Positions 12,601 through 24,788 of a stretch of DNA of 64,000 nt are shown in pieces. Each line of letters begins with the position of its first letter. Position 1 is the stretch's first letter. The DNA is from Heterotrichella gracilis (taxonomy: Eukaryota > Sar > Xanthophyceae > Tribonematales > Xanthonemataceae): positions 40,834 to 104,833 of the forward strand of contig JAULBX010011767.1 in the NCBI GenBank assembly GCA_032358255.1, read 5' to 3'. A program made the translations under genes and the position numbers. Under the pieces are notes generated by a model. It saw only the letters and a list, made by a program, of their open reading frames with translations, did not search any database and had not been told where the DNA came from.

Positions 12601-15600
12601 AGCCAGGCAGCGGCCAGGGCCTATTAGCCGACTTTGAGCCCCTGGCAAGCTACCGGGAGGAGCGCAAATACGGCACATTTAGCGCCCTGGACGCCTGCAA
12701 TTTTGCGTGCAATGTGTATGACGAGGGCGCGTTGCTGTCGCTGGTGGTTGATGCGGGGTCACATGGGACCCATGTGGCGGGCATCACGGCTGCGTGCCAC
12801 CCGGACGACCCATCCATGAACGGCGTGGCGCCAGGTAGGGTTTTAGGGAAATTCCAGGAATTGTATTACCCTGTGTGCAATTTTCTTCGGTGTGTGCGCT
12901 GTGCCGTCAAGTAAGGTTAAGCATGAGGAGTTTATTTGTCTCAATTTCGTTCCTGTCTAAAGTCACCTTCAATTCATCCCCCCTCTCCTTCCCCTCCTCG
13001 AGGAATGCATGCTTATTAATTCCTAGTTGTCTATACTACATCACCTGTATGAACACATCTCGCCCCCTTCTACAGGCGCACAAATCATCTCCTGCAAGAT
13101 CGGCGACACCCGCCTGGACTCCATGGAAACCCTAGTAGGGTTGACCCGTGCCCTGGTGGCTGTGCTGGACCACAAGTGCCACCTCATCAATATGAGCTAC
13201 GGGGAAGCTACCGCCACGCCCAATGCTGGGAGGTTTATTGAGTTGGCAAATGAGGTGGTGAACAAGCATGGGGTCATATTTGTGAGCAGCGCGGGGAATG
13301 CAGGGCCGGCGCTGTCCACTGTCGGGGCACCAGGTGGGGTTTAGGGTTTTGTTGGTAGGGCTTTTTGTGGTATGGTTTTATATGTAAGGATATCTACCAG
13401 TGCATTGTTGAGGTTCATGGATTGGGCATTGTCAGGAATGTTGATTACTGACAATTGCTACAGAAAACAGTTGCAATAATAGGATCCATCCACAGGAGGT
13501 AATAGAGTATTGCGGGGCTTGTTCGATTGCATGTGATTGGCTGTCATGGTGGAATTGCTGGTTTGAACTTATATTTGATGGGCGGATGTCCTGATCACTC
13601 CCCTGCCCTCCTCCAGGTGGCACCTCCTCCGCCATCCTGTCCATTGGGGCATACATCAGCCCACAGCTGGCGGCAGTGGGGCACTCGGTCAGGTATGCTA
13701 GTATTACGGGGTGGTGATATTATACATAGGAGCACCTGTCACAATCAATATGTCCCCCGTCACATTCTTCACGTTCGTCCGTCAACGATTTGCATGCATA
13801 GTCAGTCCACAGCTCGGGCAGGTAGGGTATTGGCGCTTCACCCCTAAAAAGTATCACAAAGAAACGCCATTCACTTACTGAGTACCTGAGTGATCACTCG
13901 ATCACCTCATGAATGAATCACCCCCTCTAACTGCACCACACGGCCAACATCCTTCCCAGTACCCCCACGAATTTCAAACCCTACATATAACCCTTGCAAA
14001 CCCTCTCCAAAACCTCTCCAGGGGCTCCATGGATGCCGGCCAGCAGTACACCTGGTCGAGCCGTGGACCCACATTTGACGGCTACATTGGGGTCACATTG
14101 AGCGCCCCCGGGGGGGCCATCGCGCCGGTGCCTAATTGGACCCAGCAGTCCCGCCAGCTCATGAATGGGACCTCCATGTCCTCGCCAAATGCGTGCGGGG
14201 GGGTGGCGCTGGTGCTTTCGGGGCTGCTGGCGACAGGGGGGAAGATCACGCCAAACAGGTGAGTGGGTGGGTGGGTGGGGTGGGGGTGGGAGGTGCTGTT
14301 GAACCTGCTGGTGATAGGGGTGGAGATCACACGCCAAACAGGTGCGGTTGGTGGTGGGTGGGTGGGTGGCTGGTGCTTGTGTTGATTGGGCGGCGGGCAA
14401 GGGAGGATGACCACGCCAAACAGGTGGGTGGCGGTGGTGGTGACGGTGGTGTTGGGGTTTGGGATTAGGGTTTACGGATGGGTTTGTGGAGGTCTGTGTC
14501 AAGGCCCTTGACATGTGGATTTATTGAATACCAACTTAGAGCGCTATCGCTGCATCGTCATTGCGGATGTAGGGCGTTGTCAGTTTTGTGGTAAGGCATC
14601 ATATGATCCGCTGTGCTGCCATTGGCTGGTGCAGGGTGAGGAGGGCACTCGAGAACACCTGCCTGCCTGTGGGGGACCCCAGCACAGATGGGGTGCTGAC
14701 GTATGGCAGAGGGCTCATTCAGGTGTGGAGATCATAAGAAACCGATTGAATATCATTTTAGTACAGTATTTAAAGAGCTGAAATGGCTGATTGTACATAT
14801 GTTGTATTTATTGAATGCAGGGGTACCACTGCCCTATCAGGTACCTTGCCACTCTCGTCCTCCCATCCCACTCCCTACACCCTATACCTTCGACCCTAAC
14901 TTCCAAACTCTAAACCCTAAATATTTTCCACGCTCAACCCTGCTCCAGGTGGACAAGGCATTCGAGTACCTGTCCAAATCCGGTGACGTGGACACCCCCG
15001 ACGTGCGCTACGCAGTGAGCGTGAGGCGCACAGACAGCCAGGTGGCGGCAAGGGGGGTGTACCTCAGGAGCGCGGCTGAAACGGGGAGGTCGACCACCTT
15101 CTCCTGTGAGGTCAACCCTGCCATGCATGAGGTGCGGGTGGGGCCTGGGCTCTCCAAAGGGGATACATATGCAGAGTTGCTACGTCCGTCTTGGCATGCG
15201 CCTTGGCCCGCGCCTTGGCATGTTGCTAGGGTGGCTGCTGACACAAAATCTGACTGTTTGGCGCTTGAGAGTTTGCTTGTGTTTGGGTTTTGTTAGCAAG
15301 GTGTGCATAACAACAGACCCTGCCCCACTGCGCAAAGCATCCTAATCCAAATCCTTACCCAAAATCCTACCCAAACTCTACCCCCTCAGGATGCTGACAC
15401 CAAATCTGAGCGCTTGGTTGTTGAGGGCAGGCAGTTTCCCTATAAAGACCCTGATGAACCCTACGGAAACCCTATTTCCCTGCCCAGGATGCCGACACCA
15501 AGTCTGAGTGCTTGGCTGTTGAGGACCGGCTGGTGGTTCGGTGCACCGTGGGGTGGGTCAAGGCGCCAGAGGCGCTGCTGCTGCCGCACAACGGGAGGAG

Positions 15601-18600
15601 CTTTGAGATTGAGGTGGGGGCTGGAGGTTTTGAGAGTGTGGTGGGCGGCAAGGTGGTGTTATTGTGGAGGGTAAATCGTGAATGGTGGTGGTGGTGGCGC
15701 TCCAAGATGATCGAGCGAGTTGCAAATGAGGGTAGTGCTTCAACAATTACAATCATAAGTACATCTTCTGCAAGCTCATGTGGTTGTAGTGCCGGGTTGC
15801 TTTTAACCATCCAATTGTCGTCCATGATGGCTGTCAATGATTATTCTCTCGTATCCTGTCAATAATTTCAGGTGGACGCCTCAACCCTACCGGAGGGTTT
15901 ACACTACGCCGAGGTCCAGGGCTTTGACTCCACCGCCGAATGGCGAGGGCCCCTCTTCCGCATCCCCGTGACGGTGATCAAGCCCCAAATCATCCCCCTG
16001 GGCCCGGAATCCGCGGCATCCAATGGGGCCACGCCAGGTGGCGAGCCTGTGGCAAGGCTTGGGAAGATTGCACTCGAGGCAGGAGGGGAGGAGCGGCGCT
16101 TTGTGCATGTGCCGGAGGGGGCCTCATGGGCTGAGGTCAAGATCACGGCAGGGGTGCACGAGACCCCCAAGGTGCGTGCCATGGTTTACCCTCCCACATG
16201 GTATGCAGGTGTGGAAAAGGGAATTTTGATGTGCCTCCAACTGCATCACAGCCCTCCCAGAAGCCTCTTTGAACCCTCCCTCCCCTCCCCACCTCCCCAG
16301 GGTGACATGCTGCACGCCCCCCCTGTTTCTGTCCATACACACAGAGCCCAATCCCCCTAAAAACCCTCCTCTTCTTCCCCTTCTCTCCCCTTCCCTCCCC
16401 ATCCCTTCCAGGGCTTCATGATGCACGCCACCCTGCTCCTATGTAGAAGGGGACATCCTATTTTAAACCCTAACAAAACACTCAAAACCCTGGTACCCTT
16501 AATTCCCTAAAAATTCTTACCCTTCGCTCTCCCACCAGGGCTTCATGCTGCGTGCCACCCAGATCCTGCCCCACACCCGCTACAGCTCCAGTGAATCGCG
16601 CACATACTGCCAGCTAGCGTCTCACGGCACGGCAGCAATGTCGCTGGCGGTGGCACCGGGGGCAGGGCTGGAGATCACGCTGAGTAAGTGGGGGGTGGGG
16701 GTTAGGGTGGGTGGTTGACTGCTTGGCAATGGAGGGCGAGAGGGCGGCAAGCGCTGGGCAGCAAGCGCAGCCAGCTGGCTGGAAATATCTGTCCCTTGTT
16801 AAGGTTTTCTTATGCGTGTTTGTTGTTGTTAAATGAGGTGTGTTACTAGTATGTACCATTGGCCCCCTCCTCCCCCCCCCACAGGCCAGTTTTGGAGCAG
16901 CCTTGGCAAGGGGGAATTAGATGTAGAGGTGCACTTCCATGGAGTGGATATTGTGCCAAATGGGGGCACACATTTGGATGGATCGGCCCGCAATCTGAAG
17001 CTAGACGTGCGCACGCCGTTGGGCCCCGAGAAAATCTCGCCAAATGCCAAGCTGACCACCCTGCGCATCCCACTGCGCCCCTCCGAGGCACAGCTGGCGC
17101 CACTCCTGGGACCCAGGTGGGGACAAATTCTGGGATTTGCAATAGGGTTTTTGGCCGCTGTGCTTGAAAAATGACAATAAATTGGGATCTCACGTCTGTG
17201 GCTCCATCATGTGATGCATCCATGCCATATATTTTCACCTTCCAGTGTGGGCATCTCCCCTTGTGTGCGTGAAGGTTCCCAAGGTCAAAGGTTACAGTAC
17301 CAACAGCAAAAATAATACGAAAGCATAATCCTCAATTTCTTCAAGTTTTCACCCTCTCCCCCTGCCTGTTGTCCCAGGGATGCTCTGCCCGGGGACCGCA
17401 CTATCTACCAGCTCATACTCACGTACAAGGCATCACTGGCGGAGGGGGGAAAAGTGACGCCCATGCTACCCATGATCAACGGGTGCGCTAGTCCCTAAAC
17501 AAACCCCTTTGAGAATTGAACCCCTGCGTTGTTGCACTGGGACAGGAAATGTATCGGCTTTGATATCGCTCGGCATTTCGCGAATCCCTGATCACTTTGT
17601 GAGTCAAATCTTGGGACCAGTATTTATAAGAGAGCAAGTCCTGCGTCGCTTGTTACAAATACACAATGCTATCAAAAACATAAATAGATAAACAATTAAA
17701 TGTAAAAAAGACTTTTTTTGTTGCCCCAGGTATGTCTATGACGGGGAGCTGGAGGCCCAAATGTACATGATCCACGACCAAAACAAGCGCAAGTTGTCAG
17801 ACGGGGACATCTACCCAAAGGCCGCCCAGCTGAAGAAAGGGGACTATATTATTCGGGTGCAGCTGCGCCACGACAACCCCGCATTGCTGGAGAAATTGAG
17901 GGGCCTGACGATGGTGCTGGAGAAGAAGCTGGATTCTCCAATTTCGGTCCCCGCGTATCTGACCAATAGTGACTCCATCAAGGGGAGCAATGCAGCAAAG
18001 GACAGGTCGCTCTGCACAGGTAGGCACATGCTGGTGAAGGGCTTGGGTAAACCTTGGGCTGGCAAACCATGGTGTGTAGCGGAAATTAGAACGGACAAAC
18101 TCAAAACTCAAAACTGTAAGCTGCGATTTACTCAGAGCAAATGTGAATCTAGAAAAACAATCACTTGAGCACTCCCAAGCGAAATCAGGCACCATTATAC
18201 TGCTGAAGGTGTTTTTGCAGAAAGTTTACATCACCTTTGGAAAACAGACATCCCCCTGAAACCATGGATGCCAAAGAGTAGACCCACAACGGATAAGTAT
18301 GCCCTCTTGGCCGACAAGAATCTAATTGTTGATTGTGCGTCCCTTGCAGGAGAGAGGGTGGCCTATTTTGTGGGCCCCGTGCCCGAGGACAAATTCCCAA
18401 AGGACGCCACCCCAGGCCGCATTTTGGCGGGGACCCTCACATTTGGCAAGCTGGCCAATGGCAAGGCAAATGGCAACGGGGATTGCCCCTCAAATGTGCC
18501 CTTCACATTTACCATCCCCCCCAAGAAGGAGAATGGCCCCGAGGTGAAGGTGGAGGACCCTGAGCCAGAGGAGGAGAAGCCAACCACTGAAACCAAGCTC

Positions 18601-21277
18601 AAGGTGAGGACTGTCAAATTGTAATTGTAACTGTGGTTGTAATTGATTTGTAACTGTAATTGTAGTGGACCGGACTGATTCATTTATTAGTTGGGGGCTA
18701 TGCGTAATTGATGTGCCGTCTTGAGCACGCCTTGGCGTTTGTTTTGTTGTCTTTTCTTTTCTTTTCTAGTTGTAATTGTAATTGTAAATGTAACCACTGA
18801 AACCAAGCTCTAAGGTGAATATGTATTCATGGTGATAACACGGGTAGTAACGACACTAATGATACACTCGCTAACCCCGTTGCCCCCGTTCCTCTCTTGC
18901 AGGAGGCTATGCGTGACGCTCAGGTGAGGTTCCTCAAGGATTTCAAGGTGGATTCAGAGGCCTCGCTGGCTGAGCTCAAGGCCTTCTACCAGCAGGTGGC
19001 AGCGGAGCACCCGGGCCACCTGCCTGCCCAGCTTGAGTATCTGAAGAAGCTTGATGGGTTGAAGCAGGAGCTCAAGAAGGGGGTCATGGAGGTGCGGTTT
19101 GACATCTAAATGGGGAAACGCCGCATGGTGGGAAAACCGGAGTTTGTAACTTAATTAAGGAGTCAATGGAGGGTGCGCATTGGAGCCAAATCCTGTAAAC
19201 TGTTTGGTTGAACAAGGCGCCTAAGGAGGGTGTTGCTGCGGTTTGGACCCAATCCCCTTAGGTGATGTGTGCCACACACGCTTGTCAAATCTGGTCAGTT
19301 TTTTCCAAAGGTATTATCTTATAACCCTTGATTGCAATCATGACTCTTTGCCATCACTGATGATGCCGTTTGCCTCCCCTTCCTTGTGCTGCCCTGCCTG
19401 GCCCCCACCCGCTGCCACTTGGCGCCTTCACAGGACATCGTGAACGCCGCCGATGACATCATCCGCGCCATCGACACCGCTGAGCTGGCGGTGCACGTGG
19501 CCAGAAAAACCCCGCTGGAGGGTCCTGGCCAGGACAAGAAGCGCAAGGAGCTGGATGAGAAGAAATCGACGCTGGTGGATGCACTCACGCGGAAGTGCAA
19601 TGCGATCCTGGCGATTGAGGAGGCCGGGAAAGAGGCAAGGGGGGATGAGGAGGGGGGAAGCAAAGGGGAAGGCGAGGAGGTGGGTGTAGTATGGGGTATG
19701 GGGTATGGTAGGGTTTTGGTGAAGGGTAATGCAAAGGATATTTGCGACATGCCCTGTGGGCTGCATTGTGTGAACTCTTAACCCTATACGTATACCGTAC
19801 ACCCACCAACGTCCCTATGTGTGATTCATACGGCACCAGAGATTCCTTGGTGCTGTTTTGCCCTTCCTGGGGTTGGACTTCGGGTTTAGGGTTTATGGTT
19901 ACTCATCACCACCCACCACCCTCCCCATGCACCCCTCAGGTCCCCGAGGCCCCACCAGCCGCCCCACCAGTCCCCGAGGCCCCACCAACCCCTGAGGCCG
20001 CCACCACAGCAGCCACCACCAACGAGGAGGGGGTGGCAGATGCAGCAGTCCCCACCCCTGCACCGGCTGTGGAAGGGGATGCGTTTGAGGATGCGTTTGC
20101 CGAGCTGCGCAGGTGGGGTGGTGCTCCTCATGTGACTTTTGCTGACCCATGCGGCTGTATGCGGCAGTCACCCAATCACAGCTACTGTAGAAGGTTCACA
20201 GCTACAATTCTACTTTCCCCCTGCTGTTTCTCCTCTCCACATCCTTTGTATGCTTCTCCCACATGTGAACCCACTCCTTCAGCCACTGCACTCATCCCCC
20301 CTGCTCTCACCATCACCATTCCTTCCCCCCCTCCACAGCTGGCTAGATACCTCCGCTGAAGCTGACACTGCCCTGCTCCATTCCAAGCGTGAGCAGCGTG
20401 CCGGTAGGCTGGCAGGGGCGCTCAAGGCACTGGACAAGGTGGCGGACCCAGAGGACAAGCCCGCAGCCAAGGAGGTAGGCTTAGGGTTTAGGGTCTGGTT
20501 GTGGGGTTTGGGATTAACGGTTTAGGGTGGGAGGTTGGGGCACTGGACAAGGTGGCGGATCCAGAGGACAAGCCCGCAGCCAAAGAGGCAGGCTTAGGGT
20601 TTAGGGTCTGGTTGTGAGGTTTGGGATTCAAGGTTTAGGGTGGGAGGTTGGGTACTGGACAAGCTGGCGGTCCCCGAACACAGGCTCGCAGCCAAATAGG
20701 TAGGTGCGATTGGGGTTCAGGTTGGGGTTTAGGTTTCTAGGTTTCAGGTTTGACCGCACGGGGACTGGACAAGGTGGCGGACCCAGAGGACAAGCCCGCA
20801 GCCAACGAGGCGAGTAGGATGGGGGTTTCAGGTTGGGTAGGGTTATGGGTTAGGGCTCAAGGCACTGGACAATGTGGCGGATGCGGATGACAAGCCCGCA
20901 GCCAAAGAGGTGGGTGGGATTGGGGTTCCAGGCTGGGATTTAGGGTTTAGGGTTCAGGGTTGGCCCAGCGCACTGGATAAGGTGCCAATTCCAGAGGAGG
21001 GCAAAGCGCAGCCAGGGAGGTGGGTTTAGCTTCAGGGTGTAGAGCTTATTATAGGGAAGCACAGGGGACTCGTATGATTCAACGCTCAATTGGAGTGTGT
21101 GCAACAGCCAAAGTACCTGCCAACCGCCATGCCGTGTCAGCTAAAACAACTCAACCCCCGATGCAGGTGTTGGAGAGGCGTGCCACGCTTCTGGCTGCGC
21201 TGGGTTGGGCGCACTGGGAAAGGCAAGAGCGCAGCAGGGTGGTGGATGCATTCCCAGGGTCTTACCCGCCTTTCTGA
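9624..21277 (+). CDS. TPP2: Tripeptidyl peptidase II (subtilase S8), complete 24-exon gene
   Basis: Giant serine exopeptidase that removes tripeptides from N-termini of oligopeptides made by the proteasome. Exons: 9624-9947, 10230-10293, 10777-10817, 11281-11422, 11767-11827, 12031-12221, 12526-12834, 13076-13333, 13617-13692, 14022-14258, 14635-14722, 14949-15131, 15488-15613, 15872-16171, 16539-16683, 16885-17116, 17378-17482, 17730-18019, 18350-18603, 18903-19091, 19434-19679, 19940-20112, 20339-20474, 21167-21277. Total 4281 nt, 1426 aa, in frame throughout. Catalytic residues: Asp about 124 ([10 protein letters not shown]), His about 354 ([10 protein letters not shown]), oxyanion Asn about 452 (SAGNAGP), Ser about 540 (NGTSMSSP). 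The insert between Asp and His is typical of TPPII. The C-terminus ends SYPPF. Residues 1-70 look like a plastid transit peptide (S/R-rich, then VDVRA), consistent with reports of plastid forms in plants. Several introns carry exon echoes. Confidence 0.96.
14259..14634 (+). repeat. Donor-side exon echoes in TPPII intron 10
   Basis: The last 30-odd bases of exon 10 with its donor (GATCACGCCAAACAGGTGAG) recur twice in degraded form, at about 14305-14345 and 14390-14428. Both keep GCCAAACAGGTG and are followed by similar GTGGGTGG runs. Each is a potential alternative 5' splice site. Confidence 0.8.
15132..15487 (+). repeat. Acceptor-side exon echoes in TPPII intron 12
   Basis: The start of exon 13 (GATGCCGACACCAAGTCTGA) is preceded by two copies, at about 15232-15270 (divergent) and 15382-15430 (close, with its own CCCTCAG acceptor). 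The close copy keeps frame for about 12 codons. Confidence 0.8.
16290..16445 (+). repeat. Acceptor-side exon echoes in TPPII intron 14
   Basis: The acceptor and start of exon 15 (CCAGGGCTTCATGCTGCGTG) are echoed at about 16404-16445 (CCAGGGCTTCATGATGCACG) and more weakly at 16296-16330 (CCAGGGTGACATGCTGCACG). The intervening DNA is CCCT-rich. Confidence 0.75.
18604..18902 (+). repeat. Donor-side echo and TGTAAT-rich tract in TPPII intron 19
   Basis: The exon edge AACCACTGAAACCAAGCTCA plus its donor is repeated at 18791-18818 as AACCACTGAAACCAAGCTCT followed by AAGGTGAA. Between them is a simple tract of AATTGTAATTGTAA units. The one-base insertion makes the echo out of frame. Confidence 0.8.
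20431..21030 (+). repeat. Six-copy tandem array of an exon edge (TPPII exon 23 and intron 23)
   Basis: The last 45-48 bases of exon 23, encoding [16 protein letters not shown], are followed by five degraded copies at about 20538, 20654, 20763, 20861 and 20967. The period is about 95-115 bases. Each copy ends near a GT or GC (GTAGGC, GCAGGC, GTAGGT, GCGAGT, GTGGGT). The spacers are rich in TTAGGGTTTAGGG-type sequence. Only the first copy fits the TPPII frame and length; use of others would lengthen the protein or stop it. Confidence 0.85.
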
Positions 21278-22480
21278 AGGGGATGCAGGGCATATGGTAT
21301 TGATCCCCAGGAATTTTGGGGAAAGCATAGGAGCTTGGTGCCCTGCCTATTTAAAGCGGGATTCAGGGAGCGACACCAGAAAGTTTGTGGGCGCACCCGC
21401 TAATTCAAGGAGGTGCAATATCAGAAGATCAAGTGCGGTGACTGATTTTACTGGGTATGGGCGGGGTTCTGACCAGAGTAGTACACAGTGACCTTGCCAA
21501 TTATCAGTCATGCCGCATAGCTGTGCGCAGGCTTGACCTTGAAATTTTTTAGGGGAGTTATGGCAGGTTTGCCTTCCCTGCAGTGCTTGCCACTCTGTAA
21601 CAATACGCTTGCTGCTGAAATGACATGGCAGATATCAACAGGGTTGCCGTCAGGAGCGTTTTAGCCAACATTGCTGAGCGTTGTCAGCCAAAAATCACCC
21701 GGCTTGCCTGTGTTCTCGGGCGGTCCGTATCTCGTGGACCGTTATTATGCGGCATCAAACACTGAGTTGTGATTGAGCATCAAGACACGCCGTTGACATG
21801 CATCCTGCTCATGCATGCTTCTCAAGAATGTTCTCTGCATCCTGCTCATGCATGCTTCTCAAGAACATGTTCTCTGTTCCTGGTGCGCACGACTATTGTG
21901 GGCTAAGACTCAGCACAAATCACGCTACTTTCGAAGGTGACATACCTGTTTGTTTAAACAGGGTGTTGGGTGCAGGACACCTGGCAATGCTGGCACTCGA
22001 GGCTTCATATGCATGCTGTGCAATTTCCCCACCACTGCACAAACCCAAAACTCCGACTGTTGATGACTCGCTAGTTGTCGTGATACCCTGCAGACTTTTA
22101 TCAAACCAGCCCTAAGCTTTCAAGTGGCATATTCGAGCAACCCAACCGATGTCGCCTGACTGCAGCACCTAGGAGGAGGTGGTTTCGCTGAAGTTGTAAT
22201 GGCAAGGAACGTTTCAGTGGTACGGAATCGCAGCTGAGTAATGTGCACAGTTCTCGTCTTCTTCCGAACAAGGGGCACTCCCCCATCCAATGCTTAGTTG
22301 CCCTGGACACACCCACCTGTTGTGCCCATGCAACAGCACCCACATGCAACAACACCCACTCACCGTTTGCTCTCCCAACTTGATGCTCCTCAGCTCATAC
22401 TCGTCAACTCCATCACATTGCAAACCTTTGGTTACAAAGGTTGTGACTTGGCACAGGTCCATAGGGGCAACAGCGACACC
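21278..22480. other. Intergenic stretch between TPPII and the F-box array
   Basis: No convincing gene. It should hold the TPPII 3' UTR; a plus-strand TGTAA lies near 21596. A perfect-to-near-perfect tandem duplication of about 37 bases (CATCCTGCTCATGCATGCTT...) occupies 21801-21876. Upstream of 22481 lies a likely 5' leader of the first F-box gene. Confidence 0.4.
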
Positions 22481-24788
22481 ATGGTGACTACACGCGGTGC
22501 AGCATGTAACACCCAAGGTACAGCCGGTCAGCCACGTACACCTCACCCCACCAGCCTCCCTCAAGGGCTGCAGCTGGACAGCCTACCAGATGGCGTGCTG
22601 AGCCACATCTTGCTGGGCCTCCCCTTCCACGATCGTGCCCGGGCAAGCGCCGTGTGCAAGCGCTGGTACACACTCCTCTGCAGCCAAGGAGTGCTCTGGG
22701 AGGTGGTTGATCCCGGACTCAGTTGTTGGGTCAAACTCAGGGACATGGCAGCCCATATGACTCACACCAGAGTACTGAACGTCGTCGAATCAGCTCAGAC
22801 ATATGAGCCTCGGCCGTGCCTAGCGCTACTGGCAGCATTGGACCCCGCGCGGGTGCAGACAGTGAAGCTACGCTATATGTCTCTGAAGAAAGCGCACAAT
22901 CCGTTACCCGAGCTGGTTGACCTTTTCACAGCACTAGGGCGCCTGCACAAGCTGGAGGAGCTGAGTCTACATGTCAGCATAAATGGCAGGCTGCAAAGCA
23001 AGGAGTATGGTGCAACTGTAAGTGGGGAGGACAACACCTCATCTGCGGCCCTCCTTGCACCAGTGACACAGCATCTCTCCAACCTCACCAGAGTCAGCAG
23101 CCTGGCATTGACGCCTACGCCGGTTTGATGATTAATGGCAAGAATGAGCTCATAGCGTTCCCACTGCCGCTGCTTCCCTCTGTAGCCAGTGCCAAACTCA
23201 GCATTGGGGCGTTGACCCAGGATAGGGAGCGCGGGCCTCTACACTGCAGCAGGATGTCACTGTACAACCTGCCCAACCTCACCAGCTTGGAGCTGACACT
23301 GCAGCACACGGAGCTGGGACTTGACCTGCGCCCCTTGACCGCTCTCACAGCGCTAATCTTGACAGTGCAAATGGATGGCAGCTGCTGCACAATGCCAAGG
23401 AAGGAGCCCTGGTATTCGGACAGCCTGCAGCACCTCACCATCTGCTGGCAACGCCGGCTGGCAAGAGAGGTGGCTATTGATTGGTCCCGCCTGCTGCTGG
23501 CCCCGTTGCGGGTATTGGACCTCAATGAATGCGACACGGCCGACCGCATGTGGCTCAACCCGCTGCCCGACCTGGCCCCCACACTGCATCACTTGGGCCT
23601 GCCGAGGGTGCCGCCACTATGGACGGGATTGAGAAGACACGACGCCTTTGACTTGCAGCTACCTCACATGCCCCATCTGGTCACCATCCACCACCCCAGG
23701 AATCTTGAGGGTCCGGAGTGGGGCCTGGTGCCCACCGCCCCTGTCAACCCCAGACTGCGCCTGGTTGGCTGGCAGCGCAAAAAGAAGGTCAGGGTGGTGT
23801 GCGAGGGGTGGGTGGTGTCGGCGGATGTTTATGGCATCACAGTGAAACAGGCGATGGTGCAGCAGGGGGTGGTGGTGGTGGAGGTGCCAGGGGAGGAGAC
23901 GGTGCCAAGAGAGGTGCAGGGGGTGGAGGATGGCGAGGTTGCAGCTGCGCGGTGCTGGGTAATGGGGCAAGTTGAGCGCTGTTTAGGCCTTTCTTCAGGG
24001 ACCGCCTGGCACGGCACTGCAGGGAGCTGTCACTGCACCAGCTGCCCAACCTCACAACCCTGGTGCTGGAGGTGGCCAACACTCAGCTGGCGCTTGACCT
24101 GCGCCCCGTAACAGCACTCACCAAGCTCACCATCGCCTTAAATGACTGCCGCCTGACACTGCCGGTGAACGAGCCCTGGTGGCCCGACACCCTGCAGCAC
24201 CTCACCATCCACGGGGAGCTGGTGGTGGAGGGGACGGCTGCTCATCGGGCTCGCCTGCTTGGCCCCCCGCTGCAAGTATTGGACCTCAATGGCTGCGCCG
24301 TGGCTCTCCGGGAGTGGATCGAGATTGTGCCCCACCTGCCCCCCACACTGCGCTGGCTGGGCCTGAAGCCGAGGGATTCTAAACCAGATGACTTGCAGCT
24401 ACCCCACCTGCCCCACCTCGTCCTCATCTACCCTTCCAAGTACAGGCACGAGGATGCTGAGTGGGACCTGGTGCTCACCGCGCCTGTCAACCCCAGCCTG
24501 CGCCTGGTTGGCTGGCAGCCCAAGCACAATGTCAAGGTGGTGTGCAAGGGGTGGGTGGTGGCGGCGGATGGGCGCGGCATCACAAAGACACAGGTGGGGG
24601 CTGGCGGGAAGGCAATTGCGCAGCAGGTGATGGAGGTGGTGGAGGAGGAGGGGGAGGAGGCTGTGCCAAGGGAGGTGCAGGGGGTGGAGAATGGTGAACT
24701 TGCGGCTGTGGTGCAGTGGCTGAGGGGGCTGGTGGAGCGGGTGGGAGGAGATGCAGCTGTACATGCAAGCACCCACAGCGGCGCTTGA
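22481..24788 (+). pseudogene. F-box/LRR gene A: frameshifted, with duplicated C-terminal module
   Basis: Paralogue of the intact gene at 26677-28188. The start ATG at 22481 has a good context (CACCATGG). The F-box follows (LDSLPDGVLSHILLGLPF, then RARASAVCKRW), then leucine-rich segments. The frame breaks near 23103-23107: the first frame stops at 23128, while LRR coding resumes one frame over (NGKNELIAFPLPLLPS) and runs past 23950. From about 23998 a second copy of the LRR/C-terminal module begins without an F-box, again in another frame, and runs to the stop at 24786-24788. The junction looks like an unequal crossover. A TTCAGG acceptor-like site at the junction would imply a 40-base intron, which seems too short. 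F-box proteins recruit targets to SCF ubiquitin ligase through SKP1. A sequencing error could explain the first frameshift but not the duplicated module. Confidence 0.75.
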
